A DNA stretch of 40,706 bases from assembly GCF_002553505.1 (NCBI RefSeq), contig NZ_PDCP01000050.1:1-40706 (forward strand), given 5' to 3'. Below the pieces are notes generated by a model. The model did not search any database and was not told where the DNA came from. It saw only the letters and a program-made list of their open reading frames with translations. Position numbers and translations under genes: made by a program. This document shows, piece by piece, positions 32,347 to 40,644 of the stretch (position 1 is its first letter; every line of letters starts with the position of its first letter). This stretch comes from Mycolicibacterium agri. GTDB taxonomy: Bacteria; Actinomycetota; Actinomycetes; Mycobacteriales; Mycobacteriaceae.

Positions 32347-34557
32347 GTGAAAAAGACCACCGACTTGTCGCAATACACGAACATCATCCCCTACGCAAGC
32401 GAGATCTTCGGTGTCTACCAGCCGATGCTGGGATGGCGGGCGAAGCGCATGACCCGCCGGTGGGAGCGCGGATTCTCCGCGGACCTTTCCCGCGCCTTCG
32501 ATTCGCTGTACAAAAAGTTTCGGGCCGACTTCGAATTCAGGCTCGACGAGCGCGGGTCACTGGCCGACATAGCCAAGCTGGCACCGGCGCAATTGATCGA
32601 CGCGGAGACGCGCGTCGGGCGCAGTTTCGTGATGGAAAGCATCGCCGAAGCATTGCCGCCGCTCGATGAGTACGACCCGTCGGTGTGGGATCAAGCCATT
32701 CAGGCCCCGAGGATTCAGGAAGTCTTGCAACGGGTCGTCATTCCCGAAACGCTGAAATGGCATCGGACGGCACTTACTCGCGGAACGGAGCGCCAGCCGA
32801 CGGGGCGGACCGCCGCCGCGCTCAACGACATGGTCGCCGATCAGCTCAACCGGGAGTCCGCCGCCGCCGGATTCGTCATGTACTTGAAGTCCAACGGCCA
32901 GTTCGACGCGCTGCGGAAGCTCTTCTATCAGCCGGACAAGTACCTCGGTCGGCTGCTGTCGCTGCTCAGGTTCCGCGATCCGCTGGACTACATGGACCCG
33001 TTCAAGGACCTCGATCGGGTGAGCTTGTCGCCGCTTGGAATCGTTCATCTGTTTCGCCAGTTCTTCTTCGAGTTCGACACGTTTCTCGGTCCGCCCGTCG
33101 GACACGTCTGGATGAGCCCAGGCGCGACGGTCGAACTGGTCGAGGTCAGCACGCGCAAGACGCTGACCGAGCGTTACACCGAGACCGCGATCGAGACCGT
33201 CGTGAAATCCGAGAAGTCCACCACCGAACAGGATGAGATCTCCGATGCGGTCAAAGAGGACAACAGGTCTGACGTCAAATTCGGTGTGGACACCACGGCG
33301 AACCAGAGCTGGATCGGCGGCAGCGCGAGCGCGTCGGCCAGCATCGACATCGGCAAGACGCAGGCCAACGCCAGGGAAGTCACCCACCGGCGCATGCGCG
33401 AGCAGACCGAGAAGCTGTCCACCGAGATCCGCAAGAACTACAAGACGACGTTCCGCACGGTCACCGAAACCACCGACACGTCCAGTCGCCGTTACGTTCT
33501 CAGCAACACCACCGACGACCTGATCAACTACGAGCTGCGCCGCAAGATGCGACAGGTCGGCGTCCAGGTCCAAGATGTCGGGACCTACTTGTGTTGGCAG
33601 ACCTACGTCGACGATCCCGGCCGCCAGCTCGGCATCGCCGAGTTGGTGCATCTGGCGAAGGATCCGGAGGTGGGCAACATTCCCGCGCCGGAGGCTCCCG
33701 CGATGCCGACGCCGATCGTCACCGAACATCCGATCGAAATCCCGTTCGTGCCGACGACCGAGGACACCATCCCGGCGGACGACATGGACGAGGTGTACAA
33801 GGACGGCAAGGAGGTCAACCTCGAAGACACCAATGAGGGCGACCCCGAAAGGATTCAGGCCGACTTCGGGGGCTTCACCGCAATGTGTGGCCAACCCGGA
33901 TACGAGTTCGGGCCCAACGGCGTCGTCGAGAACGGCATCATCGAATTCGACTATGGCGGCAACGACATTCGGCTCAGGGTCAAAGATCTCGTGGAGAGTC
34001 CGTCCGGCAAGATCTCGTTCGGGGTGCACGTCAAACACGTCAACTTCCACAATGTGTCGCCCCTCCACGTGACCGTCAAGGTCACGTGGCACCCGAAGGA
34101 AGAGGTCGTCAACGGCATCAACGCCGCGTATGAGGCGGCGATGGACAAGTACAACGAGCAGACCCGTTGGGAGTACGAGAAGGCGTTCGTCGATGCGGCC
34201 CGTGACCGGATCAACAAGGCCAGCAACATCGAGCCGCGTTCGTTCGACGAGCTCCGCGAGGAAGAGCGGATTGTGGTGTATCGCAGCCTGATCCAGGAGA
34301 TGCTGACCAAGGATCTGCCGATGCCGGATGACCGGACGCGGCACGTGGTCGCCGAACTTCTCAACACCATCTTCGACGTCGACAAGATGCTGTACTTCGT
34401 GGCGCCGGAGTGGTGGCGGCCGCGGCTGCACCAGAGCCATCAGTCGCTGGGCGGCCTGCGCACACCCGTCGACCTCGGCGCGTCTGGTACGTCGTCAAAC
34501 GGCCAGCTAGTTGTACTGGGACAGGACGTTGGTAGCAGGCGTGTTGGCTTGATGTGA
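32347..34557 (+). CDS. Large cytoplasmic protein of unknown family, 3' end altered by IS
   Basis: 736 residues as it now reads; 722 before the IS. No signal peptide. Residues 1-250 are mostly helical (WRAKRMTRRWERGFSADLSRAF; DQLNRESAAAGFVMYLKSNG). Residues 265-375 are rich in Thr, Ser, Glu and Lys with a small-residue alternating stretch GGSASASASIDIGKT (324-338), flanked by charged coil-like segments. Then come YELRRKMRQVGVQVQDVGTY (395-414), CWQTYVDDPGRQLGIAELVHL (416-436, quoted in part), a Pro-rich linker, a beta-rich block (505-585) and a helical end. I do not recognise the family. GTG 32347 has AGAAGGG 9 bases upstream. Removing the IS restores a stop after NGQLA. Confidence 0.7.
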   Translation: MKKTTDLSQYTNIIPYASEIFGVYQPMLGWRAKRMTRRWERGFSADLSRAFDSLYKKFRADFEFRLDERGSLADIAKLAPAQLIDAETRVGRSFVMESIAEALPPLDEYDPSVWDQAIQAPRIQEVLQRVVIPETLKWHRTALTRGTERQPTGRTAAALNDMVADQLNRESAAAGFVMYLKSNGQFDALRKLFYQPDKYLGRLLSLLRFRDPLDYMDPFKDLDRVSLSPLGIVHLFRQFFFEFDTFLGPPVGHVWMSPGATVELVEVSTRKTLTERYTETAIETVVKSEKSTTEQDEISDAVKEDNRSDVKFGVDTTANQSWIGGSASASASIDIGKTQANAREVTHRRMREQTEKLSTEIRKNYKTTFRTVTETTDTSSRRYVLSNTTDDLINYELRRKMRQVGVQVQDVGTYLCWQTYVDDPGRQLGIAELVHLAKDPEVGNIPAPEAPAMPTPIVTEHPIEIPFVPTTEDTIPADDMDEVYKDGKEVNLEDTNEGDPERIQADFGGFTAMCGQPGYEFGPNGVVENGIIEFDYGGNDIRLRVKDLVESPSGKISFGVHVKHVNFHNVSPLHVTVKVTWHPKEEVVNGINAAYEAAMDKYNEQTRWEYEKAFVDAARDRINKASNIEPRSFDELREEERIVVYRSLIQEMLTKDLPMPDDRTRHVVAELLNTIFDVDKMLYFVAPEWWRPRLHQSHQSLGGLRTPVDLGASGTSSNGQLVVLGQDVGSRRVGLM

Positions 34558-34558
34558 G

Positions 34559-34614
34559 GAGAACCTCCGGGTGGGGTGTGGCTTGTCTAGGTCCACCACC
34601 GTCCGGAGGTTCTC
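34559..34614 (+). promoter_or_regulatory. Hairpin sequestering the transposase ribosome-binding site
   Basis: GAGAACCTCCGG (34559-34570) is the perfect 12-base complement of CCGGAGGTTCTC (34603-34614). The right arm contains the GGAGGT ribosome-binding site and ends directly at the GTG start at 34615. A transcript entering from outside the IS would fold this hairpin and hide the site, while one starting inside the loop would not. This is a known way for IS elements to avoid activation by read-through. Confidence 0.75.
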
Positions 34615-35580
34615 GTGTCCCACCGTAATGCCCGTACGACGTTTCACGGCCGGCTGCTGATAGTGCGCCGGTATCAGGCTGGCTGGCCCAAGGCCCATAT
34701 CGCGAAAGCGATGGGGGTTTCGCGTAAATGCGTCCACACCTGGATCAGTCGTTTTGAGACCGAGGGTGAAGACGGTCTTCACGACCGGTCCTCGCGGCCG
34801 CATACCAGTCCGACCCGTGTCCGGCCCAGCGTGGAGAACCAGATCGTGGCCTGGCGCAAACGCCACCGGTGCGGTCCTGACGAGATCGCCGCCAAGCTCG
34901 GGATCTGCCCGCGAACGGTGTCCCGTGTGCTCAACCGTCGACAGATGCCCCACCTACGCGAGCTGGACCCGATGACCGGTCAGGTGATCCGCGCCTCCAA
35001 GACCACCGCTGTCCGTTATGAGCGGTCGCGCCCCGGCGAGCTGGTTCACATGGACGTCAAGAAGCTGGGTCGCATCCCCGCCGGCGGTGGATGGCGCGCG
35101 CACGGACGAGGACGTGCACCGGATCGAGATCGCAAGAACGGCCATGGATTCGACTACATTCACTCGTTGGTCGATGACTACTCCCGGCTGGCCTACTCAG
35201 AAATCCTGCCCGACGAGAAAGGCGCTACCTGCGCCGGATTCCTACGACGAGCAGCGCATCATTTCCGCGCGCACGGGATCACCACCATCGAAGAGGTGAT
35301 GACCGACAACGCCTGGGCCTACCGCTACTCGATACGTGACGTGTGCGCAGAGCTGGGCGCCCGCCAGCTATTCATCAAACCGCACTGCCCCTGGCAGAAC
35401 GGCAAGGTCGAACGGCTCAACCGCACCCTGCAGACCGAATGGGCCTACAAACGAGTCTTCACCTCTAACGCTCAACGTGCCCAAGCACTTGCACCCTGGC
35501 TGCACTACTACAACACTCAACGACGCCACAGCGCACTCGGCGGCCTCCCACCGATCAGCCGACTGACACCAACGTCATGA
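34615..35580 (+). CDS. IS481-family transposase
   Basis: DDE transposase of 321 residues, full length. N-terminal HTH region: RRYQAGWPKAHIAKAMGVSRKCVHTWISRF, then a second HTH (CGPDEIAAKLGICPRTVSRVL). The RNase H-like catalytic core has Asp in VHMDVKKLG near residue 144, Asp in MTDNAWAY near 228 and Glu in NGKVERLNR near 264; the C-terminus has YNTQRRHSALGGLPP. No frameshift is seen, so the element is likely competent. GTG 34615 follows GGAGGT, which is enclosed in a hairpin. The stop lies 10 bases from the right IS end. Confidence 0.95.
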   Translation: MSHRNARTTFHGRLLIVRRYQAGWPKAHIAKAMGVSRKCVHTWISRFETEGEDGLHDRSSRPHTSPTRVRPSVENQIVAWRKRHRCGPDEIAAKLGICPRTVSRVLNRRQMPHLRELDPMTGQVIRASKTTAVRYERSRPGELVHMDVKKLGRIPAGGGWRAHGRGRAPDRDRKNGHGFDYIHSLVDDYSRLAYSEILPDEKGATCAGFLRRAAHHFRAHGITTIEEVMTDNAWAYRYSIRDVCAELGARQLFIKPHCPWQNGKVERLNRTLQTEWAYKRVFTSNAQRAQALAPWLHYYNTQRRHSALGGLPPISRLTPTS

Positions 35581-35595
35581 CTCGGTACACCTAGC

Positions 35596-36837
35596 TTAGC
35601 TGCGGGTGGGCGCGCGCAACGCTGCGACCGCGGCTACCAGGTTGAGGATCAACAGGATGACTACCGGCCAAATGGCCGACGATTTCTGGGCGATCACTCC
35701 CAATCCCGCGCCGAGCAGCGACGTTTCCACAGCGACCGCAACGGCTGAGAAGCCGAACAGCGTCGCCCGCTGGTAATCGGCCGCATAGATGTTCACCCAC
35801 GCTATTCCCGCGGTGAAGATCGCTTGGCTCGCCACCGTTGCGAGCAGAAAAACGATCCCCTGCGCCCATACCTGTGACCAGCCATGGAAAGCCTGGACGG
35901 TCATGCAGATCAGTGCCGCGGTCGAGCCGATCAGTGCGCTGAGCAGCAGCATGCCCCGTACGCCGAATCTCTTTCGGTAGACCCAACGCCACAGGAAGGA
36001 CCCGAGGAGCAGACCGATGCTGGCAAAGACGACCAGCACATGCAGACTGCCGGCCTTGTCTCCGAACTGCGCCGCCGCGTGCAAACTGTAAAACGTTGTG
36101 CCAAGGCTGATGGGAACGAACAAGAGCGAGGTCACGGTGTAGCGGCGGAACCATTGGTCGGCCCGTACCGCGGCCATACCTTCGCGGTAAGTGTCTCGGA
36201 AACGACGCGCCGCCCTCTGCGACGCGGAGCGGACCGGTCCAACGAATACGGCGGCCACGCCCGCGGCCGCCAGTGCCGCCGCGCCCAGCCACAACAGATC
36301 CACATGACGAGTAAGCGCACCATCACGACGAGTTGCCATGGGCAGGAGTAGAAGCGTCGTGACGATGGCGAGTATGGATCCGAAGGCGCCTTGATTGAGG
36401 ACCAGATCTGCCCGCCGCGCTTCGGACACCTTGCTCGAGACCACCTCGGAGAATGCGACCTTCGATACCCCTTTGGCAACCCCCGCTACCAATGATGTCG
36501 TCAAGAACACTGAGGCGATGAGCAGCGCGGTCTGAGCGGCGATGGCATTACAGACGATCGTTGCCGACGTTGTTGAGGCCGTGGCGGCGAGGACAAGATG
36601 CTTACGGCGACGAGACAGGTTCAGGATGAACGACGAGATCGAGTTACCGAAGATAATCCCGATACTGAATGCCGGATACAGAAGCCCCGCGGCCCAATAG
36701 ATTCCCTGTTGTGCGCATATAAACGGCAGAACAGTAGACACGTTGGCGAGTTGCACGCCGGCCGTGTAGAAGATTCCATGGACCAGCAGCGTCCGGTACC
36801 GGCTTGCGTGCCTATGAAGTTGCGCTGCCGCAGCCAT
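35596..36837 (-). CDS. MFS transporter of unknown substrate
   Basis: A 413-residue membrane protein with about 12 hydrophobic segments. The MFS-like loops include LNLSRRRKHLVL (near residue 75) and a central basic loop RSASQRAARRFRDTYREG (near 205) between the two six-helix halves. The first helix contains YTAGVQLANVSTVLPFI. Homology to a particular exporter group is not clear. ATG 36837 shares a base with the stop of a 26-codon upstream ORF (TAATG). Its stop would overlap the original stop of the convergent unknown gene, so both belonged to the pre-IS layout. Confidence 0.82.
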   Translation of the reverse strand: MAAAAQLHRHASRYRTLLVHGIFYTAGVQLANVSTVLPFICAQQGIYWAAGLLYPAFSIGIIFGNSISSFILNLSRRRKHLVLAATASTTSATIVCNAIAAQTALLIASVFLTTSLVAGVAKGVSKVAFSEVVSSKVSEARRADLVLNQGAFGSILAIVTTLLLLPMATRRDGALTRHVDLLWLGAAALAAAGVAAVFVGPVRSASQRAARRFRDTYREGMAAVRADQWFRRYTVTSLLFVPISLGTTFYSLHAAAQFGDKAGSLHVLVVFASIGLLLGSFLWRWVYRKRFGVRGMLLLSALIGSTAALICMTVQAFHGWSQVWAQGIVFLLATVASQAIFTAGIAWVNIYAADYQRATLFGFSAVAVAVETSLLGAGLGVIAQKSSAIWPVVILLILNLVAAVAALRAPTRS

Positions 36838-36917
36838 TATCTGTGATCGCCGAAGTACAGCGTTGCGGCGATGACGTTTTCGCCTCCGTCAGAATTCCAA
36901 GTCATCCTGATCGGCAT
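36837..36917 (-). CDS. 26-residue ORF coupled to the MFS gene
   Basis: A short ORF, MPIRMTWNSDGG then ENVIAATLYFGDHR, with a good ribosome-binding site GGAAGG 7 bases upstream of ATG 36917. Its TAA overlaps the MFS ATG (TAATG). It may be a leader peptide that couples translation, or a small exported peptide; the double Gly in the middle is only suggestive. The same frame is open upstream to 37028 but without a better start. No homologue is recognised. Confidence 0.45.
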   Translation of the reverse strand: MPIRMTWNSDGGENVIAATLYFGDHR

Positions 36918-37513
36918 GAAAACGCCTTCCCTGCTTGACGTTTGGCTGGAACTGCGACTGTATCGCAACGAAGGCATCAGCGCAGGTGAACCGGGGCGCG
37001 CAACCTCCTTCGTACACCCGGCAGTCACAACGCCTCATACTAGTATGCGAGTTGCTGTCGATCGCGATACAGGTTCGTCAACCCTGCATTGTCGCTGGAC
37101 CGGGCTGTCCAGTTCGTAACAGAAGGACGCCAGTTGGAGACGGCACGGTTTGCCCCGCCATCTCCAGACGTGACCCAATCTGCTCGGTGCAGGCGCTGTT
37201 CGCTGACATCCCTCGGCTGTCGCGCAGTAAACCGTTGGTCGCGGTCACACCGAGATCGAGATTGAGCCCATCGGACAGGTCATTGCCGAATACCGCGGCG
37301 ACAACTCGGTGGCATCGTAGGTCAACCGAATTACTGTGCAGCGGCGCGGATTAGGAGCCCAGGGCGCGGCCAAGGCCGCAATCGCCAACCTGACCCTCGT
37401 CACCGTATCCGCGGCCACAAGCTCAGCCGGATCGAGGGCTTCACCGAAGCACCTGCGCGCCTTCGAATCAACGGCGACGGACTGAGTTTCGACGGAACTG
37501 GGTCGGGTGCTGA
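36918..37513. other. Intergenic region with palindrome, no recognised gene
   Basis: About 600 bp between the MFS leader ORF and the MHS symporter. It includes the 12-bp palindrome at 37036. From 37240 to 37500 all frames are short; the plus strand gives TEIEIEPIGQVIAEYRGD before a stop, which may be the remains of a coding sequence. No RNA gene or terminator was identified. Confidence 0.35.
37036..37047. promoter_or_regulatory. Perfect 12-bp palindrome upstream of the MFS unit
   Basis: CATACTAGTATG is fully self-complementary and lies 119 bases upstream of the 26-codon ORF start. Short dyads of this type are common TetR- or GntR-family operators; no such regulator gene is nearby in the window, so the binding protein is unknown. 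Confidence 0.4.
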
Positions 37514-38869
37514 TCAGCCGCGCCCGATTCGGTTCAGGTCGACATGACGGGTTTCCGGTGCGAGGCGTGCGCACACTAGGCCGATGCCGACCACGATGAT
37601 GGTGGTGATCGAAATTGGCCACGGATTTCCGTCGGTCGCAACGAGCATCGCGGTGGCAGCGAAAGGCCACGCGCCCACCAGGATGCTGGGGAGCTGGACG
37701 GCAGCCGACATACCCGAGTAGCGCACCCGGGTACCGAACAGCTCGGAGAACAAGCTGGACTCCACCGCGTACATAGCGCCCACACCCACGCTGTATATAA
37801 CGGCTACCGCCATATACAGGCCGACGACCGAGTTCGTGTCGAGGATCCAGAACACCGGGAACGCGAACACGATCCCGATCGCCGCGCCGACCATGAACAC
37901 CGGACGCCGTCCGATGCGATCCGACAGGCGTCCCAGCAGATAGAAGGTGACCGCACCCAGTGCCGAGGCCACCGTCAAGGCGGCCAGCACGTCCGAACGG
38001 CTGAGTTTGGTGTACGACGTGGCATACGTCAGTACGACCGTGAGCACGACGTAGGCGAGGATGCCCTCGCCGAGTCGCATCCCCATCGCGATCAACAGCG
38101 GACGTCGCGAGGTGCGCAACAGGGCCGCGAACGGCGAGGTCTCGGTGTGGTGGCCCGCGGCCTGCTGTTCCTCCAGTTCGGCCTGTGCCGCACGGAAAGC
38201 CGGCGTCTCGGTCAGCTTGAGCCGGATCAGCAGCCCGACAACGACGAGCACGATGCTTGCCAGGAAGGGCACCCGCCAGCCCCAGGAGAACAGCTGGTCG
38301 TCGGGTAGCGCGGAGACCAGGAGCCAGATCCCGGTAGAGGCGAGTTGTCCTATCGTGTTGCCGACGGGCGGGAATGTGCCGTAGGTGCCGCGCTTTCCCT
38401 CGGGCGCGTACTCGACGGCGACGAGTGCCGCACCGCCCCACTCGCCGCCCGCAGCGAATCCCTGGAGCAACCGCAGCGCTACCAACAGGATGGGCGCGAG
38501 CACACCGACCTGCGCTGCAGTAGGCAGCAGACCGATGGCGAACGTGGCGATGCCCATGATCATCAGTGTCACCACGAGGGTGCGTTTGCGACCGATGCGA
38601 TCACCCATATGCCCGAACACGATTCCGCCCAGCGGCCGGGCGAAGAAGCCGACACCGAACACAGCGAAGGCAGAAAGCGTCCCGATGAGCGGGGTGTCAT
38701 CAGGAAAGAACACGGCGCCGAACACAAGCGCCGATGCGGTGCCGAAGAGAAAGTAGTCGTACCACTCAACGGCGGTGCCGACGAGACTCGCCACAGCGGC
38801 GCGCTTGGCCATCTGGTGCTTCTCGGCCGGCGAGAAGTTGTCGTGTCGTACTTTGGTGTCTTCCGGCAT
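37514..38869 (-). CDS. MHS-family MFS symporter (ProP/ShiA-like)
   Basis: A 451-residue metabolite:H+ symporter. The family start is clear: ASLVGTAVEWYDYFLFGTASAL near residue 30 (quoted as landmark), RPLGGIVFGHMGDRIGRKRTL between helices 2 and 3, LRLLQGFAAGGEWGGAAL near 132 and GRLSDRIGRRPVF in the second half. About 12 membrane segments. Related carriers take up osmolytes, shikimate, dicarboxylates or aromatic acids. ATG 38869 has the strong site AGGAGG 6 bases upstream. A 40-residue open stretch ending 11 bases upstream may be the end of a lost gene. It is divergent from the nucleoside permease-like gene. Confidence 0.9.
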   Translation of the reverse strand: MPEDTKVRHDNFSPAEKHQMAKRAAVASLVGTAVEWYDYFLFGTASALVFGAVFFPDDTPLIGTLSAFAVFGVGFFARPLGGIVFGHMGDRIGRKRTLVVTLMIMGIATFAIGLLPTAAQVGVLAPILLVALRLLQGFAAGGEWGGAALVAVEYAPEGKRGTYGTFPPVGNTIGQLASTGIWLLVSALPDDQLFSWGWRVPFLASIVLVVVGLLIRLKLTETPAFRAAQAELEEQQAAGHHTETSPFAALLRTSRRPLLIAMGMRLGEGILAYVVLTVVLTYATSYTKLSRSDVLAALTVASALGAVTFYLLGRLSDRIGRRPVFMVGAAIGIVFAFPVFWILDTNSVVGLYMAVAVIYSVGVGAMYAVESSLFSELFGTRVRYSGMSAAVQLPSILVGAWPFAATAMLVATDGNPWPISITTIIVVGIGLVCARLAPETRHVDLNRIGRG

Positions 38870-38882
38870 GGCGATACCTCCT

Positions 38883-39318
38883 ATGCCCGGCGGGGTGTGT
38901 TGGCACGGGAGTCCGGTTGGGCTGCCGGCGAAGACGTTGGCCGCACGGTGAACTCGTGTTCGCCGTATCGCTTGCCGCCGTGCTCGTTCTTGACGTAGCC
39001 GTCAATGATGTTCGCGTTCTGGCCGATGTGGTCGGAGCGCGGTAGACGAGTCGCTCGTGGGTAGGCAGGTGTGTTTCCCGTCGAATCGTGGCGGCTTCCT
39101 ATCAACTTAAGCTGTGTCCGGTTGAATCGCAGCAATCTTTTCGTAGTCGTTCGGCGACAACGCCGCTGAGCGACTGCGAGGTCGGGGGAATTGCTGGAAC
39201 GGCCGGCAGTGCGGCGGTGGGGCGAGAGGGAAATTAACGGCGACAACGAATCCCGCTGCAAGCAGACCGGCATAGGTTCACGCACACGCGAGAGAGCAAA
39301 GTCCCCTAATCTGTCGAA
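38883..39318. other. Intergenic region with possible C-terminal gene remnant
   Basis: About 435 bp. On the minus strand, the frame ending at 38881 reads NIIDGYVKNEHGGKRYGEHE before a Ser/Pro-rich tail; this looks protein-like, but it has no good start and the frame upstream of about 39020 loses its character, so it may be the end of a truncated gene. The rest must carry the promoters of the two divergent transporter-related genes. No operator was recognised. Confidence 0.35.
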
Positions 39319-40275
39319 ATGACCAGACGGTTCTGCAAATTTGCTGTCGCACTCGGGTTGACCGCTGTGGCGGTGGCCCCCGGATGCGCCAGCGGACAAG
39401 ACGATCCCGACAGAATCGATGTTGGGGTACTGGTCATCACCATGTTCCCTCCGGAGAACGAGGTGTGGCTGCAGCGCGAGCAGCTGCCCACCACGGTGGA
39501 CGTGCCTGGCGCGTACAAGCCGGTGCGGTGCAACTCGGACAGGTTATGCGTCGCCGAAACCGGTGAGGGCAAATCCAATGCGGCCACCACGATGATGGCC
39601 ATCCTCGGCAGCGATAGGTTCGACTTCTCCAACGCCTACTTCCTCACCGCGGGTACTGCCGGCACCCCGCCCGACCAGGGCACCCTCGGCTCCGCGATCT
39701 GGGCTGACTGGGTGGTGGACTTCGACCTCGGCAATCACCTCGATCCGAGCGAGGCCCCCGAGGTGCCCTTTGCCTACCGGCCCGTCGAGAATTACAACAC
39801 CGACGCCTACTACCTCGATGAAGCCTTGGTGGACAGGGCATTTCAGCTGACCCGCGAGGCCAGGCTGGCCGACAGCCCCGAAGCCGCCGCCGAGCGGGCG
39901 CTTTACCCCGACCAGCAGGGCCGCACGCCGGCAGTCATGAAGTGCGGCACCATGACCGGCGACGACTACTTCTCCGGCAAGATGCCGTCGGATCAAGCCC
40001 GCTACATCATGGAGATCCGTACCGAAGGCAAGGGCGTCTACTGCACCACCCAGATGGAGGACAACGCGGTCGCCACGGCTCTCAATGCGCACGGCTACCT
40101 GAACCGTTATCTGTCGCTGCGCACAGTCAGGAACTTCGATCAGCCGTATCCGGGGCAGACGGTGGTCCAGCACCTTGAGCAGCGGTCCGCGGGATTCAAC
40201 CTGGCGCTGGAGAACATCTACACCGTCGGTCGGCCTGTCGTCGCCGATCTGCTGAAGAATCCACCCTCGAACTGA
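39319..40275 (+). CDS. Purine nucleoside permease (NUP) family lipoprotein
   Basis: A 318-residue protein of the NUP family, which resembles a nucleoside phosphorylase fold and was named after fungal purine nucleoside permease. The N-terminus MTRRFCKFAVALGLTAVAV leads to a lipobox APGC near residue 23, so it should be a lipoprotein outside the membrane. Family blocks are DVGVLVITMFPPE (near 34), TGEGKSNAATTMMAIL (near 81), AYFLTAGTAGTPPDQGTLGS (106-125, quoted as landmark) and KCGTMTGDDYFSG (near 210). Possibly it binds or cleaves nucleosides. ATG 39319 has no strong ribosome-binding site. Stands alone. Confidence 0.85.
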   Translation: MTRRFCKFAVALGLTAVAVAPGCASGQDDPDRIDVGVLVITMFPPENEVWLQREQLPTTVDVPGAYKPVRCNSDRLCVAETGEGKSNAATTMMAILGSDRFDFSNAYFLTAGTAGTPPDQGTLGSAIWADWVVDFDLGNHLDPSEAPEVPFAYRPVENYNTDAYYLDEALVDRAFQLTREARLADSPEAAAERALYPDQQGRTPAVMKCGTMTGDDYFSGKMPSDQARYIMEIRTEGKGVYCTTQMEDNAVATALNAHGYLNRYLSLRTVRNFDQPYPGQTVVQHLEQRSAGFNLALENIYTVGRPVVADLLKNPPSN

Positions 40276-40407
40276 GCCGGGGCGGTATTCAACTGCCACG
40301 CGCAGCCGGCTGGTTCAGATTTTCCTGCGCGAGCAGACGTAAATGTCCGCATTGTCCTGGGGCGATTTCTGGGGGTGATTGCAACAGCCACCTTGTTGGA
40401 GGTTGTT

Positions 40408-40644
40408 GTGTATCTGAAGGCTTATCCCTGGATTATGCGTCAGTTCTGGGATCGCGTTCGGGATGGGATGTCTGCTGGCGAGGCTGGGTTAGCCGTCGGC
40501 GTGTCGGTCCACAGCGGACGCCGGTGGTTTGCTGATGCTGGCGGGGTGAGACCTAAATTTCTTGACGAGGGGCCGCGGAAGCGGCCGCGGTTGACTCTGG
40601 GTGAGCGTGTAGTGATCGATGTGGGCGTGTGTCGCCTGCCATGA
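40408..40644 (+). pseudogene. IS30-like transposase fragment (N-terminal)
   Basis: About 78 residues from GTG 40408 (GGAGG 5 bases upstream). AYPWIMRQFWDRVRDGMSAG, then AVGVSVHSGRRWFADAGGV and PRLTLGERV, is the HTH start of IS30-family transposases, which normally exceed 300 residues. The frame ends after VGVCRLP, where the sequence changes character at about 40640, so it is cut by another element or by deletion. Confidence 0.6.

Larger units (their letters stand above)
34511..35590 (+). mobile_element. Complete IS481-family insertion sequence
   Basis: 1080 bp flanked by the direct duplication CTAG (34507-34510 and 35591-35594). The ends are imperfect inverted repeats, about 21 of 28 positions: left TTGTACTGGGACAGGACGTT, right (complement) GTGTACCGAGTCATGACGTT. 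It has one transposase gene. It entered the last codons of the unknown gene, and its deletion restores both that gene's stop and a 3-base overlap with the convergent MFS gene stop, which confirms the boundaries. Confidence 0.92.

Noticed and set aside
36935..37354. 139-residue plus-strand ORF
   Set aside because: No family pattern, no ribosome-binding site, and it lies over the leader region of the minus-strand MFS unit.
38881..39399. 172-residue minus-strand ORF as an intact gene
   Set aside because: Only its last ~40 residues look coding; the remainder is Arg/Ser-rich and overlaps the start of the NUP-family gene.
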